From positions 1 through 64,000 of the forward strand of contig NZ_JAGGPB010000070.1 of NCBI RefSeq assembly GCF_018614055.1: a stretch of DNA of 64,000 bases, written 5' to 3'. Both the position numbers and the translations under genes were made by a program. Shown here one piece after another: positions 31,325 to 40,265 of this stretch. The notes under the pieces are model-generated. The model was not told where the DNA came from. It saw only the letters and a list, made by a program, of their open reading frames with translations, and did not search any database. Within the stretch, counting starts at the first letter, position 1, and every line of letters begins with the position of its first letter. The DNA is from Streptomyces sp. ISL-98 (GTDB taxonomy: Bacteria; Actinomycetota; Actinomycetes; Streptomycetales; Streptomycetaceae).

Positions 31325-32319
31325 CTCTCGCCGTCCACCGGGTAGCGGACGCCGATGCGCTCACGTACCGCGTCGAGCGTCCGCATCACGGCGAGGGTGC
31401 CGTTCAGCGGGACGAGCGGCGACTCCGTCTCGCCCGCCCGCAGGCAGCGCATCACCTCGGCGGCCTCGTACTGAAGGCTGTTGCGATTCCCGTTCCCACC
31501 CACGACCTCCTCCGGCTCCCGCCCGTCCCTGTGCAGCACAAACCGGTCCGGGTAGAAGAACCCGCGCCCCAGCTCGATCCGCCCCGCCGTGCCGGTGACG
31601 GACGCCGTGATGGGGGTGTCGGCGGTTATGGAACAGCTCAGCAGGGCGGTCGCACCGGACTCCCAGCCGAGCAGCATCCCGGTGTTGAGATCGACGCCTT
31701 CGGGGGACAGCAGGGCGTCCGCCTGTACGCGGTCGGGCTCGCCGAGGATCAGCTGTGCGAACGACACCGGGTACACCCCGAGGTCGAGCAGCGCGCCTCC
31801 GCCGAGCGCGGGGTCGCGCAGCCGGTGCTCGGGGGCGAAGGGCCCGGCGAGCCCGAAGTCGGCGTGCACGGTACGTACGTCACCTATCGCACCGCTTCGT
31901 ATGGTTTCCCCGAGCCGCCGGATGACGGGATTGCAGTACATCCACATCGCCTCCATCAGGAACCGCTCCTGGCGGCGGGCGACGGCGACGAGTTCCTCCG
32001 CCTCGCGGGAGTTGAGCGTGAACGCCTTCTCGCACAGCACGGCCCGGCCCGCCTCCAGGCACAGGCCGGCGGCGGCCCGGTGCGAGGAGTGCGGGCCCGC
32101 GACGTACACGACGTCGACGTCCTGGTCCGCGGCGAGCTCCGCCCAGCTGCCGTACGCGCGCGGGATCCCGAAGCGGTCGGCGAACGCGCGGGCGGCAGCG
32201 GTGCTGCGGGACGCCACCGCAACCACCTCCGCGTCCGGCATCCTCATCAGATCCGCGGTGAACACCGACGCGATGCCGCCGGTAGCCAGGACGCCCCATC
32301 GAACGGTTTCCTTGCCCAT
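31321..32319 (-). CDS. Gfo/Idh/MocA-family oxidoreductase
   Basis: A 332-residue NAD(P)-dependent dehydrogenase. The N-terminal Rossmann domain starts WGVLATGGIASVFTADL, with VVAVASRSTAAARAFA. AGRAVLCEKAFTLN holds the conserved EK (catalytic lysine). The C-terminal half is the sugar-binding domain with DLGVYPVSFAQLILG, the conserved Asp/His-position helix. Substrates in the family are sugars, inositols or dihydrodiols. The start at 32319 has GGGGG 6 bases upstream. It is convergent with phoD and divergent from the Bcr/CflA transporter. Confidence 0.92.
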   Translation of the reverse strand: MGKETVRWGVLATGGIASVFTADLMRMPDAEVVAVASRSTAAARAFADRFGIPRAYGSWAELAADQDVDVVYVAGPHSSHRAAAGLCLEAGRAVLCEKAFTLNSREAEELVAVARRQERFLMEAMWMYCNPVIRRLGETIRSGAIGDVRTVHADFGLAGPFAPEHRLRDPALGGGALLDLGVYPVSFAQLILGEPDRVQADALLSPEGVDLNTGMLLGWESGATALLSCSITADTPITASVTGTAGRIELGRGFFYPDRFVLHRDGREPEEVVGGNGNRNSLQYEAAEVMRCLRAGETESPLVPLNGTLAVMRTLDAVRERIGVRYPVDGES

Positions 32320-32399
32320 CCCAGCCCCCAGGAAAAAGGTCTCGACCACTCCGGACGAGCTGAGAGCATAGGTGCAGTTTCAACGACATGGAGATGCGA

Positions 32400-33710
32400 A
32401 TGACGGAGACAGGCCAGTCCGCACAGGGCCACATACCCGGGGCGGAGGCCGAAACCGCAGCCGCCACAGGTTCTGCCACCGCCGCTTCTGCCACTCACGC
32501 TTCTGCCACTCGTCGCGCAAGTCTCCTGGTCACCCTGGTACTCGGCGGCCTCACCGCGCTGCCGCCGCTCTCCATGGACATGTACCTTCCGGCCCTCCCC
32601 GAGGTCACGGAATCTCTCCGCTCACCCGCCGCGACCGTGCAGCTCACGCTCACCGCGTGCCTGGCGGGCATGGCGCTCGGGCAGCTCGTCGTCGGCCCGA
32701 TGAGCGACAGGTTCGGCCGCCGCAGGCCGCTGCTGCTCGGCATGATCGTGTACGTCGTGGCCACCGCGATCTGCGCGTTCGCACCGTCCGCGGAGCTCCT
32801 GATCGCCTTCCGCCTGCTCCAGGGGCTGGCGGGAGCGGCGGGCATCGTCATCGCCCGGGCGGTCGTGCGTGACCTCTACGACGGCGTCGAGATGGCCCGT
32901 TTCTTCTCGACCCTGATGCTGATCTCGGGCGTCGCGCCGGTCATCGCGCCCGTCATCGGCGGGCAGGTGCTGCGCCTGACGGACTGGCGGGGCGTTTTCG
33001 TCGTCCTCACCGCCGTCGGTGTCGTCCTCACACTCGTCGTATGGAAGTGGCTGCACGAGACGCTGCCGGCGGACCGGCGGCACGAAGGGGGCGTCGGCCA
33101 AGCGCTGCGCACGATGCGGGGCCTGCTGGCGGACCGCGTCTTCACGGGCTACATGCTTGCCGGAGGCCTCGCCTTCGCCGCCCTCTTCGCATACATCTCG
33201 GCGTCGCCTTTCGTGATCCAGTCCATTTACGGCGCCTCGCCGCAGACCTTCTCCCTGCTCTTCGCGATCAACTCGATCGGCCTGATCGGTGTCGGCCAGA
33301 TCAACGGCAAGCTGCTCGTGGGCCGGGTCAGCATGGACAAGGTCCTGGGCTTCGGCATCACCCTCATCGCACTGGCCTCGCTGGCCCTGCTGCTGATGAC
33401 CACCGGCGTCTTCGGAGAGGTAGGCCTGATCCCCATAGCGGCAGGCCTCTTCACCCTGATGTCAGCAATGGGCCTGGCCCTCCCGAACACCAACGCACTG
33501 GCCCTCACCCGCACCCCGCACGCGGCGGGCTCGGCGTCCGCGCTGCTGGGTACGTCCTCCTTCCTGATCGGCGCGATCGCCTCCCCCCTGGTGGGCATCG
33601 CGGGCGAGTCGACGGCGACACCGATGGCGGTGGTGCAGCTGACGTGCGCCCTGGCATCGATGACTTGCTTCGCAACCCTGTGCCGCCCATGGCAGCGCGC
33701 GTCGGACTGA
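32400..33710 (+). CDS. Bcr/CflA-family drug efflux transporter (MFS)
   Basis: A 436-residue 12-helix transporter. PPLSMDMYLPALPEVTESL at helix 1 is the Bcr/CflA signature, and motif A is GPMSDRFGRRRPLLLG. The N-terminal ~40 residues are cytoplasmic and hold an Ala/Thr/Ser repeat (SATAASATHASAT). I start at ATG 32400, with GGAG 7 bases upstream, rather than 32388. It exports unidentified drugs, or possibly cysteine-type metabolites as the E. coli relative does. It is followed by dispersed repeat copy D. Confidence 0.9.
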   Translation: MTETGQSAQGHIPGAEAETAAATGSATAASATHASATRRASLLVTLVLGGLTALPPLSMDMYLPALPEVTESLRSPAATVQLTLTACLAGMALGQLVVGPMSDRFGRRRPLLLGMIVYVVATAICAFAPSAELLIAFRLLQGLAGAAGIVIARAVVRDLYDGVEMARFFSTLMLISGVAPVIAPVIGGQVLRLTDWRGVFVVLTAVGVVLTLVVWKWLHETLPADRRHEGGVGQALRTMRGLLADRVFTGYMLAGGLAFAALFAYISASPFVIQSIYGASPQTFSLLFAINSIGLIGVGQINGKLLVGRVSMDKVLGFGITLIALASLALLLMTTGVFGEVGLIPIAAGLFTLMSAMGLALPNTNALALTRTPHAAGSASALLGTSSFLIGAIASPLVGIAGESTATPMAVVQLTCALASMTCFATLCRPWQRASD

Positions 33711-33712
33711 CG

Positions 33713-33800
33713 CGGGCTTCTTTTCCCCTACGCGCCCCTTCCCGGCTGTGACATTTGCGGCTGCCGCCGCGTGGGGGGGCAAGCCCCCAGGCCCCGGCCG
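33713..33800. repeat. dispersed GC-rich repeat, copy D
   Basis: CCCCTTCCCGGCTGTGACAT, then TTGCGGCTGCCGCCGCGTGG and a GGGGGCAAGCCCCC hairpin; only the left half is clear. It lies two bases after the stop of the Bcr/CflA gene, between convergent genes. Confidence 0.75.
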
Positions 33801-34188
<388 letters not shown>

Positions 34189-35466
34189 TCACTTCCGCCG
34201 CGCGTAAGCGATCAAGTGGTCCCGGTCCTTGCGGTCCGTCCAGCGGAACAGTGCCGTGGACGACAGTTCCGTCGCCGGCAGCTGGATGTTCGCGGGCAGT
34301 GCCGTCGGCTCCCGTGTCGCCAGGTCCGCCTCCACCGGGGTGCGCGTGGCCGTCGTGCCGTACGCCACGCCCGCGTCCGTCACCGTCTCCAGCGAGAGCG
34401 ACATCGGCTTCGCGCCGTCCGAGTCCTCGAAGCAGTGGCCCGTCTTCGACTCCAGGTCGAAGCCCAGGCTGCCCGCCACCAGGTACCGGCCCTCGGGGGA
34501 CAACGCCGCCGCCGGGTACTTCCCGGGCTCTATCGCCGGCTTACGGCACTCAGCCGTGGCCAGCGTCTTTCCCGTCTCCGCGTCGTGCACCGCCCAGATG
34601 TCGTGGTCGCGGTCCTTCTTCTTCTGCCACTTGGCGAGTACGTGCCCACCCGTCACAGCCGTCGGCACGCCCGACGCCGCGTCCGCCCCCGCCGGCGCCG
34701 TCTTCCGGCTGTGCCAGCCGCCCCGCACCCAGAACTCCCGGCGCCCGCTCACCAGCAGCCCCTTCCCGGTCACCGACCGCACCTCGGTCTGCACCCGGCA
34801 CGCACGGCAGCCCGCGGGGTAGCGCAGATCCTTCGGGGCGGCCTTCGTGACCCGGCCGGTGACGGGGTCCACGACCGCGCTGTCCGCGCCGCCGTCGCTG
34901 ATGAGGATGCCGGGGCCCGTTCCGTTGACGGTGGGGTCGTCGGCCCAGGGGATTTCGATCCGCTGCTGGGTGCCGCTCTCGACGTCGTACACATCGAGGG
35001 CGACGATCATGTCGGCGGCGGTCAGCGCGTCCTCGCCGATCTTCCCGTAGGACCAGGTGGCGAAGAACTCCCGGCCGTCCTTGGTGACGGCCAGCACGTG
35101 GGGAAAGTAGGTCGGGTCGGACAGCGGCCGCCACGCGTCGCCCATCCACCGCGTCCGCCCGGTGGCGGCGTCGACGGCACGCAGCCGGAAGCGCGTGGCG
35201 GAGACCCGCTCCAGGTAGCCGACCGCGTCCGCGACCCGCGCGACGGCGTACTCGGGCGAGGCGCCGACGACCTCCCAGCCCCGGTCGCCGGTGTACGCCG
35301 AAGGCACCGGCACCCGCGTCAGCGTCGCCGCGCTCTTCTTCGGGGGCTTCGTCGGCCCGGGCTTCTTCTTCCCGCCCGAGGTGCCGCCGCACGTGGCCAG
35401 CAGGAGCAGCAAGGCCAGGACGAGCACACCTGCCACCAGGGCCACGCGTACGACCCGCTGTGTCAT
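34189..35466 (-). CDS. putative lipoprotein with PQQ-like beta-propeller
   Basis: A 425-residue surface protein. A hydrophobic N-terminal segment (VALVAGVLVLALLLLL) ends in LATC, a probable lipobox. A Lys/Pro/Gly-rich linker (KKKPGPTKPPKKS) follows, then a propeller-like domain with repeated D-x-x-T/S-G-x-x-x-W/R motifs (DAATGRTRWMGDAW, DVESGTQQRIEI, DPVTGRVTKAAP, DAETGKTLATAEC). Six cysteines lie in the mature part. The binding partner is unknown. The ATG has AGGGACC just upstream. It is monocistronic, divergent from the Rsm22-like gene. Confidence 0.75.
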   Translation of the reverse strand: MTQRVVRVALVAGVLVLALLLLLATCGGTSGGKKKPGPTKPPKKSAATLTRVPVPSAYTGDRGWEVVGASPEYAVARVADAVGYLERVSATRFRLRAVDAATGRTRWMGDAWRPLSDPTYFPHVLAVTKDGREFFATWSYGKIGEDALTAADMIVALDVYDVESGTQQRIEIPWADDPTVNGTGPGILISDGGADSAVVDPVTGRVTKAAPKDLRYPAGCRACRVQTEVRSVTGKGLLVSGRREFWVRGGWHSRKTAPAGADAASGVPTAVTGGHVLAKWQKKKDRDHDIWAVHDAETGKTLATAECRKPAIEPGKYPAAALSPEGRYLVAGSLGFDLESKTGHCFEDSDGAKPMSLSLETVTDAGVAYGTTATRTPVEADLATREPTALPANIQLPATELSSTALFRWTDRKDRDHLIAYARRK

Positions 35467-35589
35467 GGTCCCTGGTCCCCCCGACCCCCGACGGTCACAT
35501 CAACGGCCGTCAGCGTAGCAACCTGTCAGCAACTCGCCCTTACCGCACAGCAGTTCAGGAGCACGCCCGCACCTCATCCCAAAGGTGCC

Positions 35590-35595
35590 TAAAAT
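35590..35595 (+). promoter_or_regulatory. -10 box of leaderless Rsm22-like transcript
   Basis: TAAAAT six bases before the GTG at 35602, with CCTTCA between and no ribosome-binding site. Confidence 0.5.
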
Positions 35596-35601
35596 CCTTC
35601 A

Positions 35602-36633
35602 GTGAACTCCACCCTCCCCACCGCAGAAGCCCTGCGCACCGCCCTCGCCGGGCTTCTCGACGGGCTGCCGCCCAAACAGGCCGCACAGGCCGTCGAGCGG
35701 CTGATCACCAGCTACCGGGGAACCACCCCCACCGCCGCCCCCGTACTGCGCGACCGCTCCGACGTGGCCGCGTACGCCGCGTACCGGATGCCCGCGACGT
35801 TCGAGGCGGTACGTTCCGCGCTCGCCGCACTCCGCGCCGCGGCCCCGGACTGGACCCCGGCGACGCACACGGACGTCGGCGGCGGCACGGGAGCGGCGAG
35901 CTGGGCCGTGGCGGAGGCCTGGGAGGAGGCGGCCGCCAGCACCGTCCTGGACTGGGCGGAACCGGCCCTCGCCCTCGGCCGCGAACTGGCCGAGGCCTCC
36001 GGCTCACCCGCCCTCCGCGCCGCCACCTGGCAGCGCTCTCGCATCGGATCGTCGCTCCACATCGAGAGCACCGATCTCGTCACCATCTCGTACGTCCTGA
36101 AGGAACTGACGGCCGCCGACCGCACCACAGTCGTCACCGAGGCCGCCCGCGCGGCCCAGGCAGTCGTGGTCGTCGAACCCGGCACCCCCGACGGCTACCT
36201 CCGCATCATCGAGGCCAGGGACCGGCTCATCGAGGCGGGCATGCGCGTGGCCGCTCCCTGCCCCCACAGCGGCACCTGCCCCATAGAGGAGGGCACCGAC
36301 TGGTGCCACTTCTCGGCCAGGGTGAGCCGCTCGTCCCTGCACCGCCAGGTCAAGGGCGGGTCGCTGCCGTACGAGGACGAGAAGTTCAGTTACGTAGCGG
36401 CAGTCCGCTTCGACGCGGATGTGGACCCCGTCGCCGCCCGGGTGGTCCGCCGCCCGCAGATCCGCAAGGGCCTGGTCCTCCTGGAGCTGTGCACCCGAAC
36501 GGACGGCCTCACCCGCGAAACGATCAGTAAGAAACGCCACGGCGACCTCTACAGGGCCGCGCGCGACACCGACTGGGGCGACGCATGGCCGCCCCCGCCG
36601 GCAAACCAGGACCAGCACCAGGAAGAGATCTAG
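35602..36633 (+). CDS. Rsm22-family ribosomal small-subunit methyltransferase-like protein
   Basis: A 343-residue member of the Rsm22 family, known from mitochondrial small ribosomal subunits. The SAM-binding Rossmann segment is THTDVGGGTGAASWAVAEAW. YAAYRMPATFEAVRSAL lies before it, and a C-terminal cysteine cluster (CPHSGTCPIEEGTDWCHFSARVSR would be the metal site) uses Cys near 214, 220 and 230. It probably acts on the 30S subunit or its rRNA, by family analogy. It begins with GTG and seems leaderless. Its stop overlaps that of the convergent amidinotransferase (CTAG). Confidence 0.88.
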   Translation: MNSTLPTAEALRTALAGLLDGLPPKQAAQAVERLITSYRGTTPTAAPVLRDRSDVAAYAAYRMPATFEAVRSALAALRAAAPDWTPATHTDVGGGTGAASWAVAEAWEEAAASTVLDWAEPALALGRELAEASGSPALRAATWQRSRIGSSLHIESTDLVTISYVLKELTAADRTTVVTEAARAAQAVVVVEPGTPDGYLRIIEARDRLIEAGMRVAAPCPHSGTCPIEEGTDWCHFSARVSRSSLHRQVKGGSLPYEDEKFSYVAAVRFDADVDPVAARVVRRPQIRKGLVLLELCTRTDGLTRETISKKRHGDLYRAARDTDWGDAWPPPPANQDQHQEEI

Positions 36634-37454
36634 GCAATCCAGGCCCGCAGCTCCTGCGTGCAGCACTTCACGCTGCCGCCTCCCTTGAGCAGCTCCCCGA
36701 GGTCCATCCCGACCGGCTCGAACCCCCGCGCCCGCAACGGCCCGAAGAGCCCGACCGCACCCTGCGGCAGCAGCACATGCCGTCCGTCGCTCACGGCGTT
36801 GAGCCCGAGCGCGGCGGCATCCGCCTCCTCCGCGACGATCGCGTCGGGGAAGAGCCGGGCGAGGACGGCGCGGCTGCCCGGGGAGAAGGCGCCCGGGTAG
36901 TACATGACCTCGTCCGTACGGTCGTCGAGAACGGCCAGCGCGGTGTCCAGGTGGTAGTAGCGCGGGTCGACGAGGTCCAGGCCGATGACCGGGCGGCCGA
37001 AGAACTCCTGCGCCTCGTCGTGCGAGAGCGGGCTGGAGCGGAAGCCGCGCCCGGCGAGGATCCAGGACGAGGTGACAGCGAAGTCCCCCTCGCCCTCGTT
37101 GACGTGCGAGGGCTCGTGGATCTCGGTGAAGCCGTGCGCCCGGAACCACTCCAGATGCACCTCGGCCTCGAGTGTCCGCTCCGCGTAGGCGAACCGGGCG
37201 CCCAGCACCCGGCCGTCGACGACGGTGGCGCCATTGGCGGCGTACACCATGTCGGGCAGTCCGGGCCTGGGGTCGAGGAGCTCGACGGTATGGCCGAGGC
37301 TCCGGTAGCGGTCGCGCAGGTCCTCCCACTGGGCGAGGGCCAGCGGCAGGTCGACCGGTTTCGCGGGATCCATCCAGGGATTGATGGAGTACGTCACCCT
37401 GAAGTGCTCCGGGGGGCACATCAGATAACGGCGGGGCGAAGCGTCACGAGGCAA
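36630..37454 (-). CDS. amidinotransferase-fold hydrolase (DDAH-like), TTG start
   Basis: A 274-residue protein with the pentein fold. MCPPEHFRV, INPWMDPAKPVD, FVYAAN-type segment DMVYAANGATVV, the His/Glu motif EPSHVNEGEGDF and the nucleophilic cysteine in GGGSVKCCTQEL are those of dimethylarginine dimethylaminohydrolase and related arginine-modifying enzymes. It likely hydrolyses methylated arginine or a similar guanidine. I choose TTG 37454 as start, six bases after GAGGAG; ATGs at 37484 and 37421 have no ribosome site. A TetR gene with an operator-like palindrome is divergent. Confidence 0.85.
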   Translation of the reverse strand: MPRDASPRRYLMCPPEHFRVTYSINPWMDPAKPVDLPLALAQWEDLRDRYRSLGHTVELLDPRPGLPDMVYAANGATVVDGRVLGARFAYAERTLEAEVHLEWFRAHGFTEIHEPSHVNEGEGDFAVTSSWILAGRGFRSSPLSHDEAQEFFGRPVIGLDLVDPRYYHLDTALAVLDDRTDEVMYYPGAFSPGSRAVLARLFPDAIVAEEADAAALGLNAVSDGRHVLLPQGAVGLFGPLRARGFEPVGMDLGELLKGGGSVKCCTQELRAWIA

Positions 37455-37580
37455 TGAGGGCTCCTCACGAGCGGCATGGGGCACAGAGTGTGCGTGAGGC
37501 CATGGTGCGCCGTCCGGAGCCGGGGCACATGAACCGATCGGGTGGTTCCCGACTGGTCAGCGAACCGCCGGCCCACCACA

Positions 37581-37599
37581 GCGAGACGCAACGTCTCGC
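37581..37599. promoter_or_regulatory. TetR-type operator palindrome
   Basis: GCGAGACG-CAA-CGTCTCGC, perfect 8-base arms, lies 21 bases upstream of the TetR start, within the divergent gap to the amidinotransferase gene. It ends 8 bases before the -10 box, so bound regulator would block its own promoter. Confidence 0.6.
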
Positions 37600-37607
37600 C
37601 CGCCTGC

Positions 37608-37613
37608 TAGATT
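37608..37613 (+). promoter_or_regulatory. -10 box of leaderless TetR transcript
   Basis: TAGATT six bases before the ATG at 37620, with GCCCCC between and no ribosome site. Confidence 0.45.
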
Positions 37614-37619
37614 GCCCCC

Positions 37620-38240
37620 ATGGCAGACACCAAGGCCCCCGACTCCACCCGCCGCAGCGAGCGCTCCCGGCGTGCGATCTACGACGCGGCTCTCTCCCTC
37701 GTCGGCGAGGCCGGCTACGCGAAGACCACGATCGAGGGCATCGCCGCCCGCGCGGGCGTGGGCAAGCAGACGATCTACCGCTGGTGGCCCTCCAAGGCCG
37801 CTGTCCTGCTCGAAGCCTTCATCGACCTCGGCAACCAGGCGGCCGAAGCTGCAGGTGGTGGCGCCGAGGGGTACGAGTTCCCCGACACCGGCGACCTCGC
37901 GGCCGACCTCAAGCTGGTCCTGCGCGCCACCGTCGACGAACTCGTCGACCCGAAGTACGAAGCCCCCACCCGTGCACTCACCGCCGCAGGCATCGTCGAC
38001 CCGGAGCTGGGCGCCGAGTTCGTCGAGAAGCTGCTCGAACCGCAGCTCCAGCTCTACGTGCAGCGCCTCCGTGCGGCGCAGGAAGCCGGCGACGTACGGG
38101 ACGGAATCGACCCGTACATCGCCCTGGAGCTCCTCGTCGGCCCCCTCGCGCACCGCTGGCTCCTGCGCACCCGCCCGCTCACCCACGAGTACGCCGACGC
38201 CGTGGTCGACTACGCGCTGGGCGGCCTCACGCCGCGCTGA
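37620..38240 (+). CDS. TetR/AcrR-family regulator
   Basis: A 206-residue repressor. The N-terminal DNA-binding domain has RRAIYDAALSLVGEAGY, the recognition helix region TIEGIAARAGVGKQTIYRWW and PSKAAVLLEAF. The C-terminal part (about 80-200) is the ligand domain of the TetR_C_16-like kind (DLKLVLRATVDELVDPKY). A perfect palindrome at 37581-37599 just upstream is the likely binding site, giving autoregulation and possibly control of the divergent amidinotransferase gene. The ligand is unknown. Confidence 0.93.
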   Translation: MADTKAPDSTRRSERSRRAIYDAALSLVGEAGYAKTTIEGIAARAGVGKQTIYRWWPSKAAVLLEAFIDLGNQAAEAAGGGAEGYEFPDTGDLAADLKLVLRATVDELVDPKYEAPTRALTAAGIVDPELGAEFVEKLLEPQLQLYVQRLRAAQEAGDVRDGIDPYIALELLVGPLAHRWLLRTRPLTHEYADAVVDYALGGLTPR

Positions 38241-38447
38241 GGTGAGTTCCCTCACGGAACCCCACGGGCACCGCACGGCACGCGATGAAGCACGGCGAGT
38301 GAGCACCGTAGAGCCACTTATGCGGACAAAGGCGGCAACGAAACCACCGTTGTGATATCGGCCCGCGTACCCCGGATGAGGACTGCGGCCACCTCAGGCG
38401 CAGGATGATGGCAGCATGGAGAACGCAACGCTGAGGTGAGGGGTTGA

Positions 38448-39212
38448 ATGGGCGCCGATTTCGGCCGCAATCGCGGCACAGAGAGCAGGCAGACATTGGA
38501 AAGCAGGCTGCCCCAGTGGCTGCGCCGCCGCCCGAAAGCCGCCGACGCCCCTGAGGCGGGACGCGAGGCCCTGCTCCTGGCCGCCGCTGCCGCCGGGCTG
38601 CCGCTCGCCCCCGCCGCGCACCCCGTCGGATACCGGTGTTCGTGCGACCGTGTGGGCTGTCCCACCCCGGCCAGGCACCCCATCTCCTTCGCCTGGCAGA
38701 CCCAGTCGACCACCGACCGCGCGCAGATCACGCGCTGGGCCGAGGGTCAGCCGCAGGCCAACTTCATCACCGCGACCGGCATGGTCCACGACGTGCTCGA
38801 CGTACCGCTGGAAGCCGGACTCAGCGCGCTGGAGCGGCTGATCGAAGCCGGTGTCGAGGTCGGTCCCGTGGCCGAATTCGGCGGCAGCACCAGCGACGCC
38901 CGTCTGCTCTTCTTCACCGCCACCCGCGGCACGCCGGACGACGAGGACGAGTGGTGGCCGTGCGAGCTGGACTGCCACCCCGAGACCATGGACGAGCATC
39001 CCGGCCTGCGCTGGCACTGCCGCGGCAGCTACGTACTCGTACCGCCCGCGCAACTGCCCGGCGAGCGGGAAGTGAGCTGGGTCCGCGGCCTCGAACACCC
39101 GCTTCCCGACCCGCTGACGCTCCTGGAGACCCTGACAGACGCCTGTGCGCGGTACGTCGGCGAGGACGACCCGGACGATCACCATGCGGTGGCCTGGCCG
39201 CTGGGCCGCTGA
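38448..39212 (+). CDS. bifunctional DNA primase/polymerase (Prim-Pol) domain protein
   Basis: A 254-residue stand-alone archaeo-eukaryotic-type Prim-Pol protein of the short streptomycete kind. GLPLAPAAHPVGYRCSC, DRVGCPTPARHP form the conserved opening with Cys/His metal site, and QTQSTTDRAQITRWAEGQPQ is followed by FITATGMVHDVLDVPLEAG, carrying the aspartates at the catalytic position. It lacks a fused helicase. Similar proteins are chromosomal and conserved in Streptomyces; their job in replication or repair is not established. GAGGGG lies before the ATG. Confidence 0.82.
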   Translation: MGADFGRNRGTESRQTLESRLPQWLRRRPKAADAPEAGREALLLAAAAAGLPLAPAAHPVGYRCSCDRVGCPTPARHPISFAWQTQSTTDRAQITRWAEGQPQANFITATGMVHDVLDVPLEAGLSALERLIEAGVEVGPVAEFGGSTSDARLLFFTATRGTPDDEDEWWPCELDCHPETMDEHPGLRWHCRGSYVLVPPAQLPGEREVSWVRGLEHPLPDPLTLLETLTDACARYVGEDDPDDHHAVAWPLGR

Positions 39213-39224
39213 GAAGAACGCTCC

Positions 39225-39240
39225 CCGGAGAGTTCTCCGG
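39225..39240. terminator. hairpin between convergent genes
   Basis: CCGGAGA-GT-TCTCCGG, seven-base arms, lies in the 57-base gap between the Prim-Pol gene and the convergent lipoprotein gene. Confidence 0.4.
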
Positions 39241-39269
39241 AGAGCTCCCTGTACTCGTACGACCCCTCG

Positions 39270-40265
39270 TTACGAACCCTGCGCGGCCGTAAGCCCCTGA
39301 ATCCTGGCGAGCACCGTGACCTGCTGCTTGCCCTCGCCCTTGGCCGGGACCCGCACCACCTGACTGGAGACCCGCTCCTTGGTGAGCTTGGTCTTCGCCG
39401 TGCCGGTGATCAGTGCCCGCACATCGGCGTTGAGATCCAGCCGCACGCCCTGCGCCACGGTCTGCTGCTCGAACTGCCGCGTGGCGAAAAAGACCGTCGC
39501 CGCACCGTCCTTGTCGACAAGCCCCAGCGGCGCGAACGCCCCGGTGTCCAGCCGCCGGTCGAGGTACTGGATGGTCCGCCCGGGCTGCCGCGCGACGCTC
39601 TTGCGCGCCTGCCGCAGGGCCGAAGTGTGCGACCCCGGGGCGAAGTTCGCGGGCTCACCGTCCTGCATGTACGACGCGTAGTGCTTGCTCAGATCCTTCG
39701 GCGCCACCGCGAGAGCGGGGGCGTCCGGCTCGACGGGCTCGGCGAAGCCGTCCTTGTCCTTCTTGAAGTCCGGCATCTCGTCCGGCCGCAGGACCCACAG
39801 ATGCGAGACCTCCCACAACTGGTCGGCGCCGCCGCGTACGAACACCATCAGCCAGCGGGTGTCGCGGCGCCCGCTGTCCTGGTCGCGGTTGCTGTCGGTG
39901 TCCGCGACGAACCACCGGGGCCAGCCCTGCTTCTTGGGGATGGAGAACTTCGCGTCCGTCAGCTCCAGCGGCTTGTGCCGAGGATTCCCCTGCGGGCTCT
40001 GCGCCTGCCGGGCCTTGAGGCCGGCCTGGTTTATCGCGCCGAGCGCGCCGGTGACCCGGCCCGCGTCGAGGGCCGGATCGTACGCCTTGTCGGCCTCGTT
40101 GTACGCCGCCGTGAAGTCCTTGAGCGCCTGCGCGGCCTCAGCCTTCGTCGCCGACGGCACGACCTCCAGCTCGCCGTGCACCGTCATGCACCCGCTCGCC
40201 GTCATCGACAGCGCTGCCGCCGTCGCGATCCCGGTCGCCAGCCGCCTCAGCCTCAGCCTGCTCAT
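39270..40265 (-). CDS. lipoprotein downstream of efeU
   Basis: A 331-residue lipoprotein of unknown function. The signal peptide ends in a lipobox (MTASGC, lipidated Cys near residue 26). The rest is a soluble alpha/beta domain with a central WRWFV-type segment (GWPRWFVADTDSNRDQ) and no cysteines. AAGG lies before ATG 40265. The gene starts inside the last 128 bases of efeU, in another frame, so the two are translationally linked. Streptomycetes carry similar proteins elsewhere; its position suggests an accessory role in iron uptake, which is inference only. Confidence 0.75.
   Translation of the reverse strand: MSRLRLRRLATGIATAAALSMTASGCMTVHGELEVVPSATKAEAAQALKDFTAAYNEADKAYDPALDAGRVTGALGAINQAGLKARQAQSPQGNPRHKPLELTDAKFSIPKKQGWPRWFVADTDSNRDQDSGRRDTRWLMVFVRGGADQLWEVSHLWVLRPDEMPDFKKDKDGFAEPVEPDAPALAVAPKDLSKHYASYMQDGEPANFAPGSHTSALRQARKSVARQPGRTIQYLDRRLDTGAFAPLGLVDKDGAATVFFATRQFEQQTVAQGVRLDLNADVRALITGTAKTKLTKERVSSQVVRVPAKGEGKQQVTVLARIQGLTAAQGS

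Noticed and set aside
29926..32403. 825-codon plus-strand frame through phoD and the oxidoreductase
   Set aside because: Out of frame with PhoD, Arg/Pro-rich without domain motifs, and runs antisense through the Gfo/Idh/MocA gene.
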